Source: Boswellia sacra
Taxonomy: Eukaryota > Streptophyta > Magnoliopsida > Sapindales > Burseraceae
Length of the DNA stretch: 64,000 nt
Direction: 5' to 3'
NCBI GenBank assembly: GCA_013180625.2
Contig: SNVD02010073.1
Location: 1-64,000, forward strand
A model generated the notes under the pieces. The model was given only the letters and a program-made list of their open reading frames with translations, was not told where the DNA came from and did not search any database. The translations under genes and the position numbers were made by a program. Below, one piece after another: positions 47,439-60,163 of the stretch. Numbering within the stretch: position 1 is the first letter of the stretch; every line of letters starts with the position of its first letter.

Positions 47439-48085
47439 AATTAGAATATGTCAAGTTTATAATGGAGAATCTTATTCTCCTAATAAAGAATTGCTGCATG
47501 CCAATTTTCATTTATATTACTGGATTCTCTCTCTTTTTGTATGAGTTTCGTAACATATGACAACAGTGAGCCCACCTAAAATCGATTTTATAATTTATAT
47601 TTTTATGAATTCTTTTTTCTAATGAAAATAATTTCTCAAATAATTCCAACTCAGATACAAAACAATAAATCAATGCCCAATTAAATGTTAAAAAAGATAT
47701 AAATTTAAAAATAATATATATTAAGAAGGAATAGAAAAGATTATAATAAAAAAATTATTATAATAAAGTGGTGTACAGAGCGTTGATATGGACGCAAGGA
47801 ATAATCTCCAACTAAGAATTGTCTGAAAGCTAAGATGAATGACATGTCATTATCTGTTTTCTGGTCAACTAAAGTCAGAACACTTTGTCCTAAAATTCCC
47901 TGGTTACCGACACTTTTGCTGTCCCTCGTAATCTTCGCACTATCAACGCCACCACGAACTCTCTCTTTTTACCTCCTCATTTCTCTCTCCTTCTCCACAG
48001 TGCTGGCGTCTCTCCGATTCTCGAATTATCTTGATCAATCCCCATCTCAATAGGACACAAAAGAGCTTTGCTGCTTGATCCTTGT
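47439..48085. other. Intergenic region and 5' leader of the SH3 gene
   Basis: AT-rich spacer followed by a CT-rich stretch (about 47930-48050) typical of a 5' untranslated region. The open frame 47835-48053 lies in that leader and is not taken as a gene. Confidence 0.45.
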
Positions 48086-51000
48086 ATGGAGGCAATTAAG
48101 AAACAGGCAATCAAGCTCAGAGAGCAAGTTGCCAAGCAGCAGCAAGTCAGTAACTTTACAATTTAGGGTTCTATACTATTCAGTTTTTGGTTTTGATTTA
48201 TTTAAATTTTCTTCTTTTTCTGCTTGATTGTTCTGTTTGCTTTGTTTTATCATCTGGGTGTGTTTTGTTTTGAGTTTGTAGGCAGTTTTGAAGCATTTGG
48301 GACACCTTAGCAATGAAGCTCTTGTGGTAGATGAAGCTGAACTTGAGTGTCACAAGCAGCTTCAGAATCTGTACAATTCTACAAGGGCAGCTAAGGTATT
48401 TTAATCAGGTAATAGAGTGAAGATGGGTTTTGTCTCTGAGCACAGTTGTGAAGTGTTTATGTTATGTTGTTACAGCATTTTCAAAGGAATCTTGTACGGG
48501 GTATTGAAGGTTTTATTTCTGTAAGCTTGAAGCAAATGGAGATAGGTGGGGATGGCGTAGCTTTTACTGATTGTATTTTATTTTGCTTTGTTTATTGTGT
48601 TTTACAAGCTTTTATATGTGGAATTTCTTCTTCAAATGTTATTAGTGAGGAAGTTGGCTGAAGATTGTTGCAAATATGGAACTGAGAATCAAACTACTGA
48701 TCCTCGTGTGGCAAGAGCAGCTCTTCACTTTGGTACTTGTCATGATTTGATGGAAAATGAGAGGGAAATATTGCTTCGGGTTCTAGGTGATCAGGTAAAG
48801 TCTTCCTTTTTTGTTTTATGTTATAAAATCTCGATATGCAGTTATGAAAAGCATTTTTTTTCCTGTGCATGTACAGATACATATCTGTTTATACATACAT
48901 CTATGTATTTGTTAAGATATCCTGACAAATTACAAAAACTTAAAACAGTTTACTGCCTGTTATCTGGTATTTCCCTTTACCTTGCTGGAAGTGGTGAAAT
49001 TAGATTGAATTTATTGAAGAAATGTGAATTTAATGTTTATTTCGATAATAATGATGCAACTAAAGTGCGAATCAATATATGAATAGGACTGGAGTAGATT
49101 GATTGACATCATTCCTTGGATTGATACTGATGGCTTGAGTCAATTGGGTCTGATCTGAATTTTAATTATTCAAAGGAATGGACTTTATTTTCAACCCAAT
49201 ATAAGTAATTTTTAGTTTTTTTTTTTTGGTCGAATAAATTGTTGTGTTAGTCATGAATGGAAAATACAATGCCATTACAGATGATGGGATAGAAATGGGA
49301 TTGATAACTAGTGTGGAAAAAGGGGCGCTCTACAATGGTATTCTGCAAAAAATTCTATGGCTGCTTTGATAGTGGCTTCGTATAGTTAAAAGATCATTGA
49401 TAGCGGGTTTAATAAAACTCATGAGATTCATAAAAGGGATTTGTGTGCCACCAATAATTTCACGTGCAAATCTTTTGTTAAGATAACTTGTATGGCCTGA
49501 TTGAAGTTACTATAACTTGATTGTGGTCTTATGTGAGTTATTATAGAAAATATAGTTGCAATGGGTAACTGATAAAAGTTAATCCTTGACCTTATTATAC
49601 ATTATATTGCTAAACAACAATGGTTCCAAGAAACAATGACAGACAACTATGGTATTACAAGATCTTGTTAGAGATATTAAGGTTTCAGTCTTTCATTTTG
49701 TGTTCCTAACTATGTAACAGGTTTTCAATATGTAGGTATCTGAACCACTACGGGCGCTAGTGACAGCAGCACCTTTGGAGGATGCTCGCCACTTGACACG
49801 CCGATATGAAAGACTCCGGCATGAGGTTGAAGCCCAGGTAATCTTTCAGGTCATATTTGGTTGTATGTAGTGGTGTGCAAATTATATTTGACTCATAGTG
49901 AATATTCTCATTAGGCAGCAGAAGTATTGAGGCGCAGATCAAAGATCAGGGAGTCTGACATATCTGCAGAGAGTGCCATGAAGCTTCGAAATGCTGAAGC
50001 AAGATTGACTGAACTTAAATCTAATGTGAAAGCACTTGGCAAAGAAGCTACTGCTGCCATGTTGTCAGTTGAAAATCAGCAGCAACAGATAACTTATCAG
50101 CGACTTTGCACTATGGTACTGATCTTGCTTGTTTTCCCTTTTGGGGTGCATAAATTCTTTGTGTATATACTTATCTTCTGCTTCACATAGCTTCATGCTG
50201 TTGCCACCTAAAAATTTTAGATTTTTATTATCTGTGCCAAAAACAAAACATTAAAAAAAAAAAATCCCTCATGAATTAAACTTAATTTACTATGCAGTGG
50301 TGGTGATTTGATATTCATGTCATGAAATTTGAGCTTATCTCTCAAATCTTTATTGTTTTCTCTCTCTTCTCTCTAATGTCTGTTTATCCTATCTGTTACT
50401 CTCTCTTACCTTCTCCTCCCCTCATTCTTCTCCTTGTCCTACATCAAATGGTCTATATGTCAAGTGTTTAAAGATCATCTCTGAAAGTATATAATCTGTT
50501 TTGGTGTTATTTAGGAATTTAATTTGGCTTCCTTTGTTTGCTCATTTACCTGGTATTGTTTTAAGTTGTAGGAGTACAATTATTGTTTTGCCAACTTGAT
50601 TACTGTACTAAAGTAATAGGGTATAAATATTAATAAATCAGTGATTAGAACAGATGCGCTAAAGACTTGTCATTGGAATGAAATGCACCTTTGGCCCAAG
50701 AAGGGCCTGAGAACAAGCATTGTAATCTGTAAGCATTGTTTGTCTTTTGACAAATCTGTCTTGGAAAAAATTCAAATCGGTAAGTCCTTTGTGCTTAGTA
50801 GATATGTATACAATAGAAACTAGCAATACATAATTGTGACGATGATGTTGGAGCGAAGACATTATGTGAAAGGTTCTAATAACCAAGCCAATCTAATGCA
50901 GCATTGTTTATTTTTACATTAGGAATAATTTAGTCTTTTCAATAATTTAGTTATTTAAAGTTTAATTGAATTAGGAATTTTATGATTTAGGGATTTTGAC

Positions 51001-54000
51001 TCAATTAGGGATAGGAATTCTGACTTTCCTAATTTGACTCAAATTCCAATAAAGTTAGTTTAGTATAAATATAGGTTTTCATTATTATTTTCTAAGACAT
51101 TCTCCAAACAATGATTGTTTTGATATATTGAGAGATTATTTAGAGAAGAGCGTGGATTTGTTATTTGGTTGTTTGAGTAAATGATTATTGAGTGTGTGTT
51201 TGAATTTTGGTGTGTTCTTATTATGGGTTCCCTGTCAAATGTGTATTAGAGCTTAACATCGATTGCGCTAAATCATCTCAAATTTCATAAAATCATCCAA
51301 CACATTCACTGTTCATCACTGGAGTTACTGTTCATCACTAGCCGCCGGCGCATCACCCATCATTGATCATACCAAACCATAGATCGGGCCACCTCCATCA
51401 TTCTTTCCTTCATCACCATCACCAATGGAAACTTGTCAAAACGCCCAAAAACAGTCTGCCGTTGTTACTGTTTACCACTGCCGACTAGTTAGTGGTATCT
51501 CATCACCACCACCAAACTATAGATTGGCCCTTCCCCAATAACTTCTCCTTCTTGGCCGATCACCAATTCCTATCGGAGAGTCCTCAAAAACCCAAAAAAT
51601 CAGATTTTAGGCTTGTTTGGACAATATCAGTTAGCCCCTGAACCTTTGAAGAGTTACCATAGAGTCCTCAAATGATTCAGAATTTGCAGTTAACCCGTTT
51701 CTATGCGTCGATAGGCAAATGTACCGAATGGGCATGTGAATGTAGTTTTCTCTTGATCCTTAGGGGCAATGACAATCTGATTATATCCTGAATAGCCATC
51801 AAGAAAACAATAATGAGAATGACCTGCTAATCTCTCCAGCATTTGATCAATGAATGGCAAAGGAAAGTGATCCTTGCGAGTTGCAGAATTGAGCTTTCGA
51901 TAATCAATACAAACTCGCCACCGGTTTGGATACGAGTGGGAACTAGCTCATTATTGTCATTCTTAACCACCGTAACACCAGATTTCTTCGGAACAACTTG
52001 GACTGGACTCACCCACTTGCTGTCCGAAATTGGATAAATCACACCCACATCTAACATTTTCAGGATTTCTTTCTTGACAACTTCCATCATGAGAGGATTC
52101 AACCTCCGCTGTGCTTCTCTAGTGGGCTTGGATCCCTCTTCTAACAAGATGCGGTGCATGCATACGGCTGGACTAATACCTTTGATGTCAGCGACTGTCC
52201 ACCCAATAGCCGTTTTGTGATCTCGGAGCACTCGGATGAGTTTCTCTTCTTGTAATGGTGCAAGACCCTTTGCTATTATGACTGGCAAAGTATCTTTCTC
52301 ACCTAGGAACACATGCTTCAAATGATCTGGAAGAGGCTTAAGCTCCAAGGTAGGTGCTTTCATCACGGAAGGTAGAAGTTTCTCATTAGATAAAGGCAAT
52401 TCAATGTACGAAACATCATACCTGTTTGTGGTGATAGCTATAGTCTCATCCAAGCTTGCCACAGCTTCCTCCACTTCTTTAGACACTTGTATCAACTTCC
52501 TCGATTCTCTGGAATTTTCTGCCCCAATGTGCTCACTAATGGCTACTTCCAATGCATCCTTGCGAGTTAACTCAAAAAGTTGTTGTGCCAAAGAATCAAT
52601 AACATCAACTGCAAAAACAGAATGCAAGTCACTAGGGTACCTCATTGCCTCAAAAATATTGAAACGAATCACCTCGCCATCAAATCCATGGTAAGAGTGC
52701 CATCATGAACATCAATCTTCGTTCGGGCAGTTTTCAAGAATGGCCTCCCCAAAAGAATCGGTGTTGGATTGGGAGATGTCTCATCCTCCATTTCCAGAAC
52801 ATAGAAGTCTGCTGGAAAAACCAATTGATTTACCTGCACAAGCACATCTTCCACAACTCCCTTGGGATATGCATTAGAACGATCAGCAAGTTGAATTACA
52901 ATACCAGTTTTCGCAAGGGGTCCAAGATTCAAAGAAGCATAAATAGAATATGGCATGACATTAATAGATGCTCCTAAATCTAACATAGCTCTTTCAAACT
53001 TGGTATTACCAATGGTGCATGGAATGGTGAACGTACCTGGATCTTTGCATTTCGGAGGAATTTTTCTTTGCAATACAGCTGAAACATTTTCCCCCACACT
53101 TACCTTCTCATTTCCTTTCAACTTCCTCTTGTTGGTGCATAACTCTTTGAGAAATTTTGCATAACGAGGCACTTGCTTGATAGCATCCAGAAGTGGTATG
53201 TTTACCTCGATCTTGCGAAAAGTTTCCAGGATTTCTTGTTCTTGTTCCTCCTTCTTGATTTTGCAAATCTGCTAGGAAAAGGTGGAGGAGTAACATATGA
53301 AGGAATATGGGTTTTAGGATTTACCTTAGAAGATGATGTTTTATTCATGGTGGGAGTGGTGTCATCCCCTTCATCAGTTTGTGATTTCTTTGGTGGAATC
53401 TCTAATTGCTTCCCACTTCTCAAAGTTACAGCACTAGCATTCTCTCTTGGATTGATCACCGGCTGAGAAGGTAATTTTTCTGAGCTTTGACTCTCAAATT
53501 TGCTCATGTTAGTGGCCAATTGTCCCATTTGATTTTCCAGGTTTTGGATACTTGCCCTAGTTTCCTGCTGAAATTGCATTGTGTTAGTGGCAAGTGCTTT
53601 AACAATATCCTGGAGAGACATACCTGAATTTTGTGGAGCTGGTTGTGGTGCTGGTTGTGGTTGTGCTTGAAATGGTTGCTGCACCCTTGGTTGATTGAAA
53701 CCTGGTGGTCGATTTGGTATGGCATTTGGGGCAATTGGTTGATGATTCCCATATCTTAAATTAGGGTGATCTCTCCATCCAGCATTATAAGTATTGGAGA
53801 AAGGGTCATACCTTTGCCTTGGTTGTCCTAAATCCACAGGCATTGGCTTGTTCTGTATCTCCTTCTTGCAAAGTTGGACACATGTCGGTTGGATGGTCCA
53901 TGGCAGAACATACTCCACATGCATAAGATTGCTGCATATGTCCTACAACCATTTTTTTTTACAAGAGAGGTAAGTTCACAAAGTTGTTGTTCAATGTTTG

Positions 54001-57000
54001 AAGTACTTACCTCATTTACTCTTTTTGATAGTTGTGGCTCAAATTGACTGCTGAATTATTGGGAGTTCGCTGCCATGTCACTAATCAAACGTCTTGCAAC
54101 GTTCGGTGTTTTATTAACTAGTGCTCCACCACTAGCAGCATCAATGATACTCCTTTCCATTGGTAAGAGACCCTCATAGAAATATTGAATTAGGAATCCA
54201 TCACTAATTTGGTGGTTTGGACAGCTAGCACATAACCTTTCAAATCTCTCCCAATATTCATGAAGTGATTCTCCATTGTGTTGTCGAATGCCACTAATAT
54301 CTTTTCTAATATTTGTAACTTTCGAGGCTGGAAAGTATGTCTCCAAAAAGAGTTTACTCATCTCATTCCAAGTGGTAATGGTACCTGGTGGTAGGTAGTA
54401 AAACCAATCTTTTGCCGAATCTGCTAATGAGAATGGGAAAGCTCTCAATTTAATTTGCTCTTCAGAAACGCCGGTTGGTTTCATACTTGAGCATACCACA
54501 TGAAATTCTTTGAGGTGTTTGTTCGGATCCTCTCCTGCAAAACCATGAAATGTAGGCAAGAGATGAATCAGTCCAGATTTAAGTTCAAAATCTATTTCAA
54601 AATTGGTGCTTATGCATAGCGGTTGTTGATCAATAATTGGAGCTGCTAACTCCTTAAGAGTCTGATCGTTTTTCATCGCCATTGCTTCCGATTCAGATTT
54701 GATTGAACTGCAAGAAGATGGGAGGGAAGTATGTCGTGCAAGGTCAAATTCTGGAGGTGGAGTTGAAATTGACCGATTTAGCCTTAAATTCGAGGATTGG
54801 AGAAACTCCTTAATTCTCTTAAGTCGTTGATCCGCTTCTCCCTCGGACATAAAAGCCTAAACACAAACAATCAGGAAATAACAATCAAGAATCAGTAGTA
54901 AAAACAGAATAACAAATTGATTAGAAAATCAATCCCCGGCAACGGCGCCAAAAACTTGATGCGTTTCGAAACTAGCAAGTATACTAGTCGCACAAGTAAT
55001 AAAGTGATAAGTAAGATATCGTTCCCACGAGGATTGATTCTAATTGAATTTGTTATTCGAAAGCAAAACAGAATAAATGGGGGGTTTTGTTGAATGATTA
55101 ACTAAATGAAATAAGAATGCAAGAATAACAAAAAAAGAAAATAAATTTGAATGAAAAATCAATGGGAGAAAGCTGGTTAAGGGATTATTCTCTACCACAA
55201 GATATGGATTTGCAATTAATCATAGAATTGTCATCCAATTACACCATTGAAATTATCAACCGTAGATAACAACAAGCTCTGTTATCCAATCTTTCCTTAC
55301 TTTGTTGTTAAATAAAACAGGCTCTTTATTTAATCTCTATCCATTAAACAACCTAGAACAAGCTCTCTAAATTTAATTCAATGGATGCATTACGATAAGA
55401 AAGATAGGTTGATCTAAGCAATAAACACACAAGCTCGGATTATTTAACTTAGGTTGTATTCTCCAATTGCAATCTCTGATCACAATTTTGCTACTAAGGA
55501 TTAGAAATTCAAGACAATTACGGATCAAGATTTCTAGTCTAGCAATAAACAATATCCCGATTATATTCAGTTGGCCATTCCAAATACAATCAGCAAGCAA
55601 TCATAAGCATTAGATATGGGAGAATACAAGCACTTCAATTAGAGAATTGGATAACAACTTCTTGCACAATCAACTCACAAAAACCATATCAGGGGCTTTG
55701 AAATCACCCTCAACCAATTCAGATTCAGTTACACATGTTTTAGAACGTGGTAAATACAATACAACATGGAGACATTCCAGAAAATGAAAGGGAAGGGAAA
55801 AACTTAGCAAATTTGATGTAATTCTCTTTGGATTGTAGTTCTTCCTCTTTCCAAGCTTCCTTTCTCCTTCAAGAACTCCAAGAGATGAAAGAATTCCAGA
55901 GCTGCAGCCTCCACCACGTTCTCCCCTCTTCAAGTTATGAAAATAAAACCCTAAAATGTGTTTAAATACTCTGCTACAGTGACTTGCTACAGTGACCCGT
56001 ATTATACATGCTACAGTGATTGTGGAATTATATTTCTATACATCTCACACTGTTTTGATTACAACTTTTGGTACACTGAATGGATTTATAAACCGTAAAT
56101 TTCTCCAGAAAATAGACTTCGAGAGCTTTCCAACGGTATATAATATGTCATCGGGTTCATTGTATATCAATACAATTAAATCCGAGAAGATCACTGACTA
56201 GCAGAGGTGAAAATGAAGGGTTTTACTCCATTTTTGTGCAAGTTGCTCCAAAACTCCTACAAACAACAAAACCACACAAAAACATAAAAATACCAAGGAA
56301 TATAGCAAAGAAACATGGACGAATTGATATAAAAGTAATACATAAATAGACACCTATCAATGGTTAAGCGCAAATATGCTGGAAGCACGGGAGGACTTGC
56401 GACATGGGACGAGATGAAATGCTTAGCAATTAATATTTTTCTACCTTCACATTTTAAGCCTAGATATATGCCTATAGGAAGGAAGCCTCAAACCTATGAG
56501 TATGAAAGAGTGGTGAATTCTCGATCTCTAGCTAATGAATCTTGTGATTGGAACAGTACCATAGATCGAATTATTAGAATATTCGATGACTATAAGAGTA
56601 AGTCGGCATCTTACACACCTTATCACCCAACATGTGAGAGTTGTGAAATTCTTCCCACGAATATCCCACAACCTCGTGAGCAAGTCCAACTAACCAAGTG
56701 CAAACTTGTTGAAGAAAAAATTTCAAATGCAAGAGAAAAAGTTAAGGAAGATGTTGAGAAAGATGTTATGGATGATGATGTTCCAAGTAAGATTGATCAT
56801 GAATTTGAGATTCAAGTTAAAGATGTTGAAGTCAAGATTGTAAGGAATTCTGTTGAGGTAGAGCTTATGGGTGAAATTGACTCTATGCATGTTGAAGATT
56901 TGAAGGTTGAAAAGCATTCTGTTGAAGTTGTGCCTATGGTTAAAGAATATTCTCTTGTGATTCCTAAACCATCTCATGAAGAAAGTTCTTTTGGCCCTCC

Positions 57001-60000
57001 TAAGCCACTTCAAGAAGTTATCTCCAAGTCCAATATTGAAGTTGATTTCTTAGGAGTCTCTAATGTGTTGGATAAATGCTCAAACCAAGGCATACTTGTC
57101 TCTATTTTAAAGTCTCCTATGATGTTGATTGCTTCTTCACCAACATTGATATCAATCAATGCAGCATTACCTAGTGTTCAACTGCTAGTACCTATGTTTT
57201 TGGACTATTGTGAAATGTGGACTTGGATCGACGACGTTCTTATGTTTGTGCAAGATAAGATTTTGTGCTTTATCGTATTTTGGCAACATCCACCTTGAGC
57301 AACTCGCCAGGGATCGAGCTTTTCAAGCGGGAGAGAATTGATGCAGTATTGTTTATTTTTACATTAGGGATAATTTAGTCTTTTCAATAATTTAGTTATT
57401 TAAAGTTTAATTGAATTAAGAATTTTATGATTTAGGGATTTTGACTCCATTAGAGATCTTAACTTTTACTAATTTGATTCAAATCTAAATTATTGGTTTA
57501 GGGATTTTGATTCAAATAGGGATTTTGACTTTTTTAATTTGACTTAAATTCCAATAAAGTTAGTCTAGCATAAATATAGGATTTCATTATTATTTTGTAA
57601 GACATTATCTAGACAGTGATTATTTTGATATATTGAAAGATTATTCAGAGAAGAGTTGGATTGGTTGATTGATTGTTTGAGTAAGTGATTGTTGAGTGTG
57701 TGTTTGAATTTTGGTGTGTTTTTGTTACGGGTTACCTGTCACAATGCCAACTTTTTCAGTCTTTGCAACCAATCAATATCACACTGATGTCCCGTAAATC
57801 GAAACTTTTGTGAAATTTTGTCTTCTTCGATTTTTTTTTTTCTTTTGTATGTGTGTTTGTTTCTTTTTATCAATGTTACACACTGGGGTTTAAAGTAGGG
57901 CCTATTATTGGCCTCTACAACCTTGGTAGTTGTACTTTTGATATAGTATCTTAAGTAGGTGGTCTGATGGGGATTGAAAACTTTACATCTTAGTTAGGAA
58001 TCAAGTATCATACCATTTTATCAACACTATGTGGTTGGTAATCCTATTTTTAATTCATGAGAGGGGTTTGTTATGTCTAAGATTGTGCTTATTGTAAAAA
58101 ATATAAAGTACATTTCTTGGTTTATTTTTTCTTTTCCTTTTTAGGTGAATGCTTTTTGGTTGTTGAATGGTCCTTGTGCCTTTGCAGGTAGATGCTGAGA
58201 GAACTTATCATCAACGTGTAATTGCTACTTTAGAGAAGCTGTATGCTGAGGTTATCTATTTGTCCTTATTGTATATATCTATATGTACGTGTTACTTAGA
58301 TTGTCCTTGTTTTGTTGGAAGCTGATTGCTGATAAGATTGCCTTTTCTATTATTCTCTCTTGTTTGTGAAAGAAAGATTATATGACTTGCATGGTTTCTT
58401 CAATGCTTACTTTTGAAATTAGATGATTCAAGAGGAGGAATCAGATGAGTCTTCTTTGCAGTCTGTAACCACGGAGGCGGATACAAATGCCCCACCTGCA
58501 AATCAGAATATTACAAGTGCCCCACCTGCAAATCAGAATATTACAAATGCCCCACCTGCAAATCAGAATATTACAAATGCCTCACCTGCACCTGTCACTA
58601 TAGAGTCCAGAGAATCTGATGTACAGAAGCATGTCAGTCAAAGTGATGAATACTTTATAGCAAAGGTAAGGCCTGTGATCCTTTTGATTATCCCTACCTT
58701 TCAAAAAGTGAAACAAAATGAAAGAAATAGGATAGAAATAATGAAACACTCTCTTTGAAGATTTTTGATATATCCTTTATGGTCTTATAGGATCGCTGGG
58801 TTTTGGTAATCATGAGAATATCAAGTAATTGGACGTTGAATAATTTTTTCACTTAAGATATTGCATTGTCTTCTTTATTTGGGATTGTAAATTGCCCTTC
58901 CACTAATGTTTCTTACCCTAGGTTTAATTAATTGTACTATAGCACTAACTTGAAGATTGAAGATACGAATTGTTCTATATGTCATGGTGAGCATTAAAGT
59001 AAGGAGGAGTTAAATTTGTTCTATCCTATATATATAATTTTGATTGTAGGTCATAATGTAACAGTGAAAAATACTTGGGAATCCTTAGGCTGGGAGCTTT
59101 TCTTTCTTTAAATTTTTGCTGTAAGGAAGAAACTTTGTTAAAAGTGTCACATTGGTGCTTGGCAAATAATTCAGAGTAAACTTTGAATGGAATTACAAGA
59201 GTTTAAGCGTAAGTCATAAGATATAAAAAACAAACTAGATGTGATCAATATGTCAATAGGCTCAACTGAAACAAAGACCTTGCCTCCATTACAGGTAAAG
59301 TAGTCGTTGTGAAGGTATGGATATTTTTTGTTTTTTGAGACCAGGAGATGACCTTAGCAGGGGACATATAACTTTTCATTGCCAATATTTTCTTATCTTA
59401 ATTGATTATTGATTAATTTTCTAGTGTTTTTCTACTGGGTAATGCATTAGTTGTAATTAACAATTACTGATGCTGCAACTACTGTTGTCAGTGTTTGTCT
59501 TGTTCAATATGCTTATTTAACCTGCTATCTCGCAGGTCATACATCCGTTCGATGCTCAAGCAGATGGGGAGCTAAGTCTATCAGTTGATGATTATGTTGT
59601 GGTTCGACAGGTATTTTCTCCAATGCTAATTGATATACAGCCTGTCAATTATTCCCCTTGCTATTATATTTTTCTTTACAAATTATTGATGTGTTGGATT
59701 TAGGATTAATATATACTTGGAGGTATTATATTTTATTTGGTCACTATTTTGTGTCAAACGGATCAATCGAATTTGAATGTGGGCGACGATCAATATGAGA
59801 ACCTAAGGCCTTTTCTTTAAATTCCTATTTGTACCTTACTACTAATGGGTATGAAGGCCTCTTAGCAAATACTTCTATTTTATTCTTTTAGTTTTGTATT
59901 TGAAGATTTGAATCTTTGTAATTTCTTTCATGTTTTTTATTTGACTTCAGTAGCTTGGTGGTGATTGGTATTTTACCTTAAGATATACGTTGGCTAATTT

Positions 60001-60163
60001 CTTATTCATTGGTCTTTCTCATATTTAACATCTCCAGGTGGCTCCGACCGGATGGTCAGAAGGTGAATGTCAGGGAAAGGCTGGATGGTTTCCCTCTGCT
60101 TATGTAGAAAGGGAGGAAAAAGCACCCGTAAGCAAGATGTTGGAAGCAAATTCAACACCTTGA
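48086..60163 (+). CDS. SH3P1: SH3P1-like BAR and SH3 domain protein
   Basis: Membrane-shaping adaptor of clathrin vesicle and autophagosome traffic, by likeness to Arabidopsis SH3P1-3. Ten exons in frame: 48086-48145, 48282-48395, 48476-48545, 48646-48794, 49736-49837, 49915-50115, 58188-58250, 58423-58665, 59536-59610, 60038-60163; 400 residues. Exons 1-7 encode the helical BAR-like part from MEAIKKQAIKLREQ through TYHQRVIATLEKLYAE. Exon 8 is a low-complexity linker with a 10-residue tandem repeat. Exons 9-10 encode the SH3 domain (HPFDAQADGELS through GWSEGECQGKAGWFPSAYVE), keeping the ALYDF-like, Trp and Pro-Tyr residues. All junctions are GT-AG. Intron 6 is 8,072 bp because it holds nested retroelements; exon sequence is undamaged. 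Confidence 0.9.
50894..51237 (+). mobile_element. 5' LTR of the outer retroelement in SH3 intron 6
   Basis: 344 bp, starting taatgcagcattg and ending ccctgtca. It matches 57339-57741 over nearly its whole length. The preceding 5 bases caatc match caatg after the 3' LTR at four of five positions (target duplication). Confidence 0.85.
51240..51253 (+). other. Primer binding site of the outer retroelement
   Basis: tgtgtattagagct directly after the 5' LTR resembles the plant initiator-Met tRNA primer complement (tggtatcagagc) at 9 of 12 aligned positions. Confidence 0.5.
51703..52672 (-). pseudogene. Protease-to-reverse-transcriptase segment, truncated
   Basis: Carries the linker to reverse transcriptase and its first blocks (HRILLEEGSKPTREAQRRLNP region, then the VPKKSG block). 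The frame shifts near 51930 and the sequence stops matching at about 51703. Confidence 0.8.
52669..53172 (-). pseudogene. Aspartic protease domain of the inner gypsy element
   Basis: Contains LDLGASINVMP, in which the usual DS/TG catalytic triad is DLG as in Athila-type proteases, and the downstream ILLGRPFL motif. A frameshift near 52670 separates it from the next part. Confidence 0.8.
53202..53940 (-). pseudogene. gag C-terminal/zinc-knuckle region, frameshifted
   Basis: A CX2CX4HX4C knuckle is readable near 53915-53870 in one frame, whereas the following Gln/Pro-rich part (RYDPFSNTYNAGWRDHPN onward) is in another frame, so at least one frameshift separates them. Confidence 0.7.
54056..54850 (-). 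pseudogene. gag of the inner gypsy element
   Basis: 264 codons with the retrotransposon gag core (FHGFAGEDPNKHLKEFHVVC, then AKDWFYYLPPGTITTWNEM). It ends at a stop near the expected position before the zinc-knuckle frame. Part of a dead element, so called a pseudogene. Confidence 0.8.
54932..54950 (-). other. tRNA-Asp-type primer binding site
   Basis: Minus strand reads tggcgccgttgccgggga, the hallmark primer site of plant Athila/Tat gypsy elements. Confidence 0.85.
54957..56359 (-). mobile_element. 5' LTR of the inner gypsy element
   Basis: On the minus strand it begins TGATAGGTGTC and ends CGCATCA, 1,403 bp, immediately followed by the primer site. No second LTR exists at the other end. 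Confidence 0.75.
56360..57298 (+). pseudogene. Gag-like open frame of the outer element
   Basis: 312 codons, beginning exactly at the border with the inner LTR, so its true start has probably been separated by the inner insertion. Rich in Val, Glu and Lys with loosely repeated VEV-LM---DSMHVEDLKVE segments. Not recognised beyond a weak gag-like start. Confidence 0.5.
57339..57741 (+). mobile_element. 3' LTR of the outer retroelement in SH3 intron 6
   Basis: 403 bp, starts tgatgcagtattg, ends acctgtca. It is about 59 bp longer than the 5' LTR because a tttagggattttga-containing segment is present twice (about 57432 and 57500). Confidence 0.85.
58476..58575 (+). repeat. 30-bp coding minisatellite in exon 8 of the SH3 gene
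   Basis: A 30-bp unit (acaaatgccccacctgcaaa then tcagaatatt) is present three times with one or two changes, plus a fourth partial unit. It encodes T-N-A-P-P-A-N-Q-N-I repeats and keeps frame. Confidence 0.95.

Larger units (their letters stand above)
51703..56359 (-). mobile_element. Truncated Athila/Tat-type Ty3/gypsy element, minus strand
   Basis: In minus-strand order: LTR (56359-54957), primer site, gag (54850-54056), zinc-knuckle region (about 53930-53202), protease (53172-52669) and the start of reverse transcriptase (to about 51703). The coding parts sit in several frames with stops and shifts: between gag and the knuckle, between protease and the next segment near 52670, and inside reverse transcriptase near 51930. 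The reverse transcriptase breaks off before its YxDD region; RNase H, integrase and the second LTR are missing. Inactive remnant. Confidence 0.85.
51238..57338 (+). mobile_element. Interior of the outer LTR element, interrupted by an inner gypsy fragment
   Basis: The parts belonging to the outer element are about 51238-51702 and 56360-57338. The right part is an open frame of 312 codons (56360-57298) with a weak gag-like TWDEMK...FLPSHF opening and a Glu/Val-rich remainder; no protease, reverse transcriptase or integrase of its own was seen. The element is thus probably non-autonomous. A purine-rich aagcgggagagaa precedes the 3' LTR. Confidence 0.65.

Noticed and set aside
47835..48053. 72-codon open frame before the SH3 gene
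   Set aside because: Lies in the CT-rich leader of the SH3 gene and has no conserved features.
48588..49082. 164-codon open frame
   Set aside because: Only its first part is real (exon 4 of the SH3 gene in the same frame); the remainder is intron sequence read through by chance.
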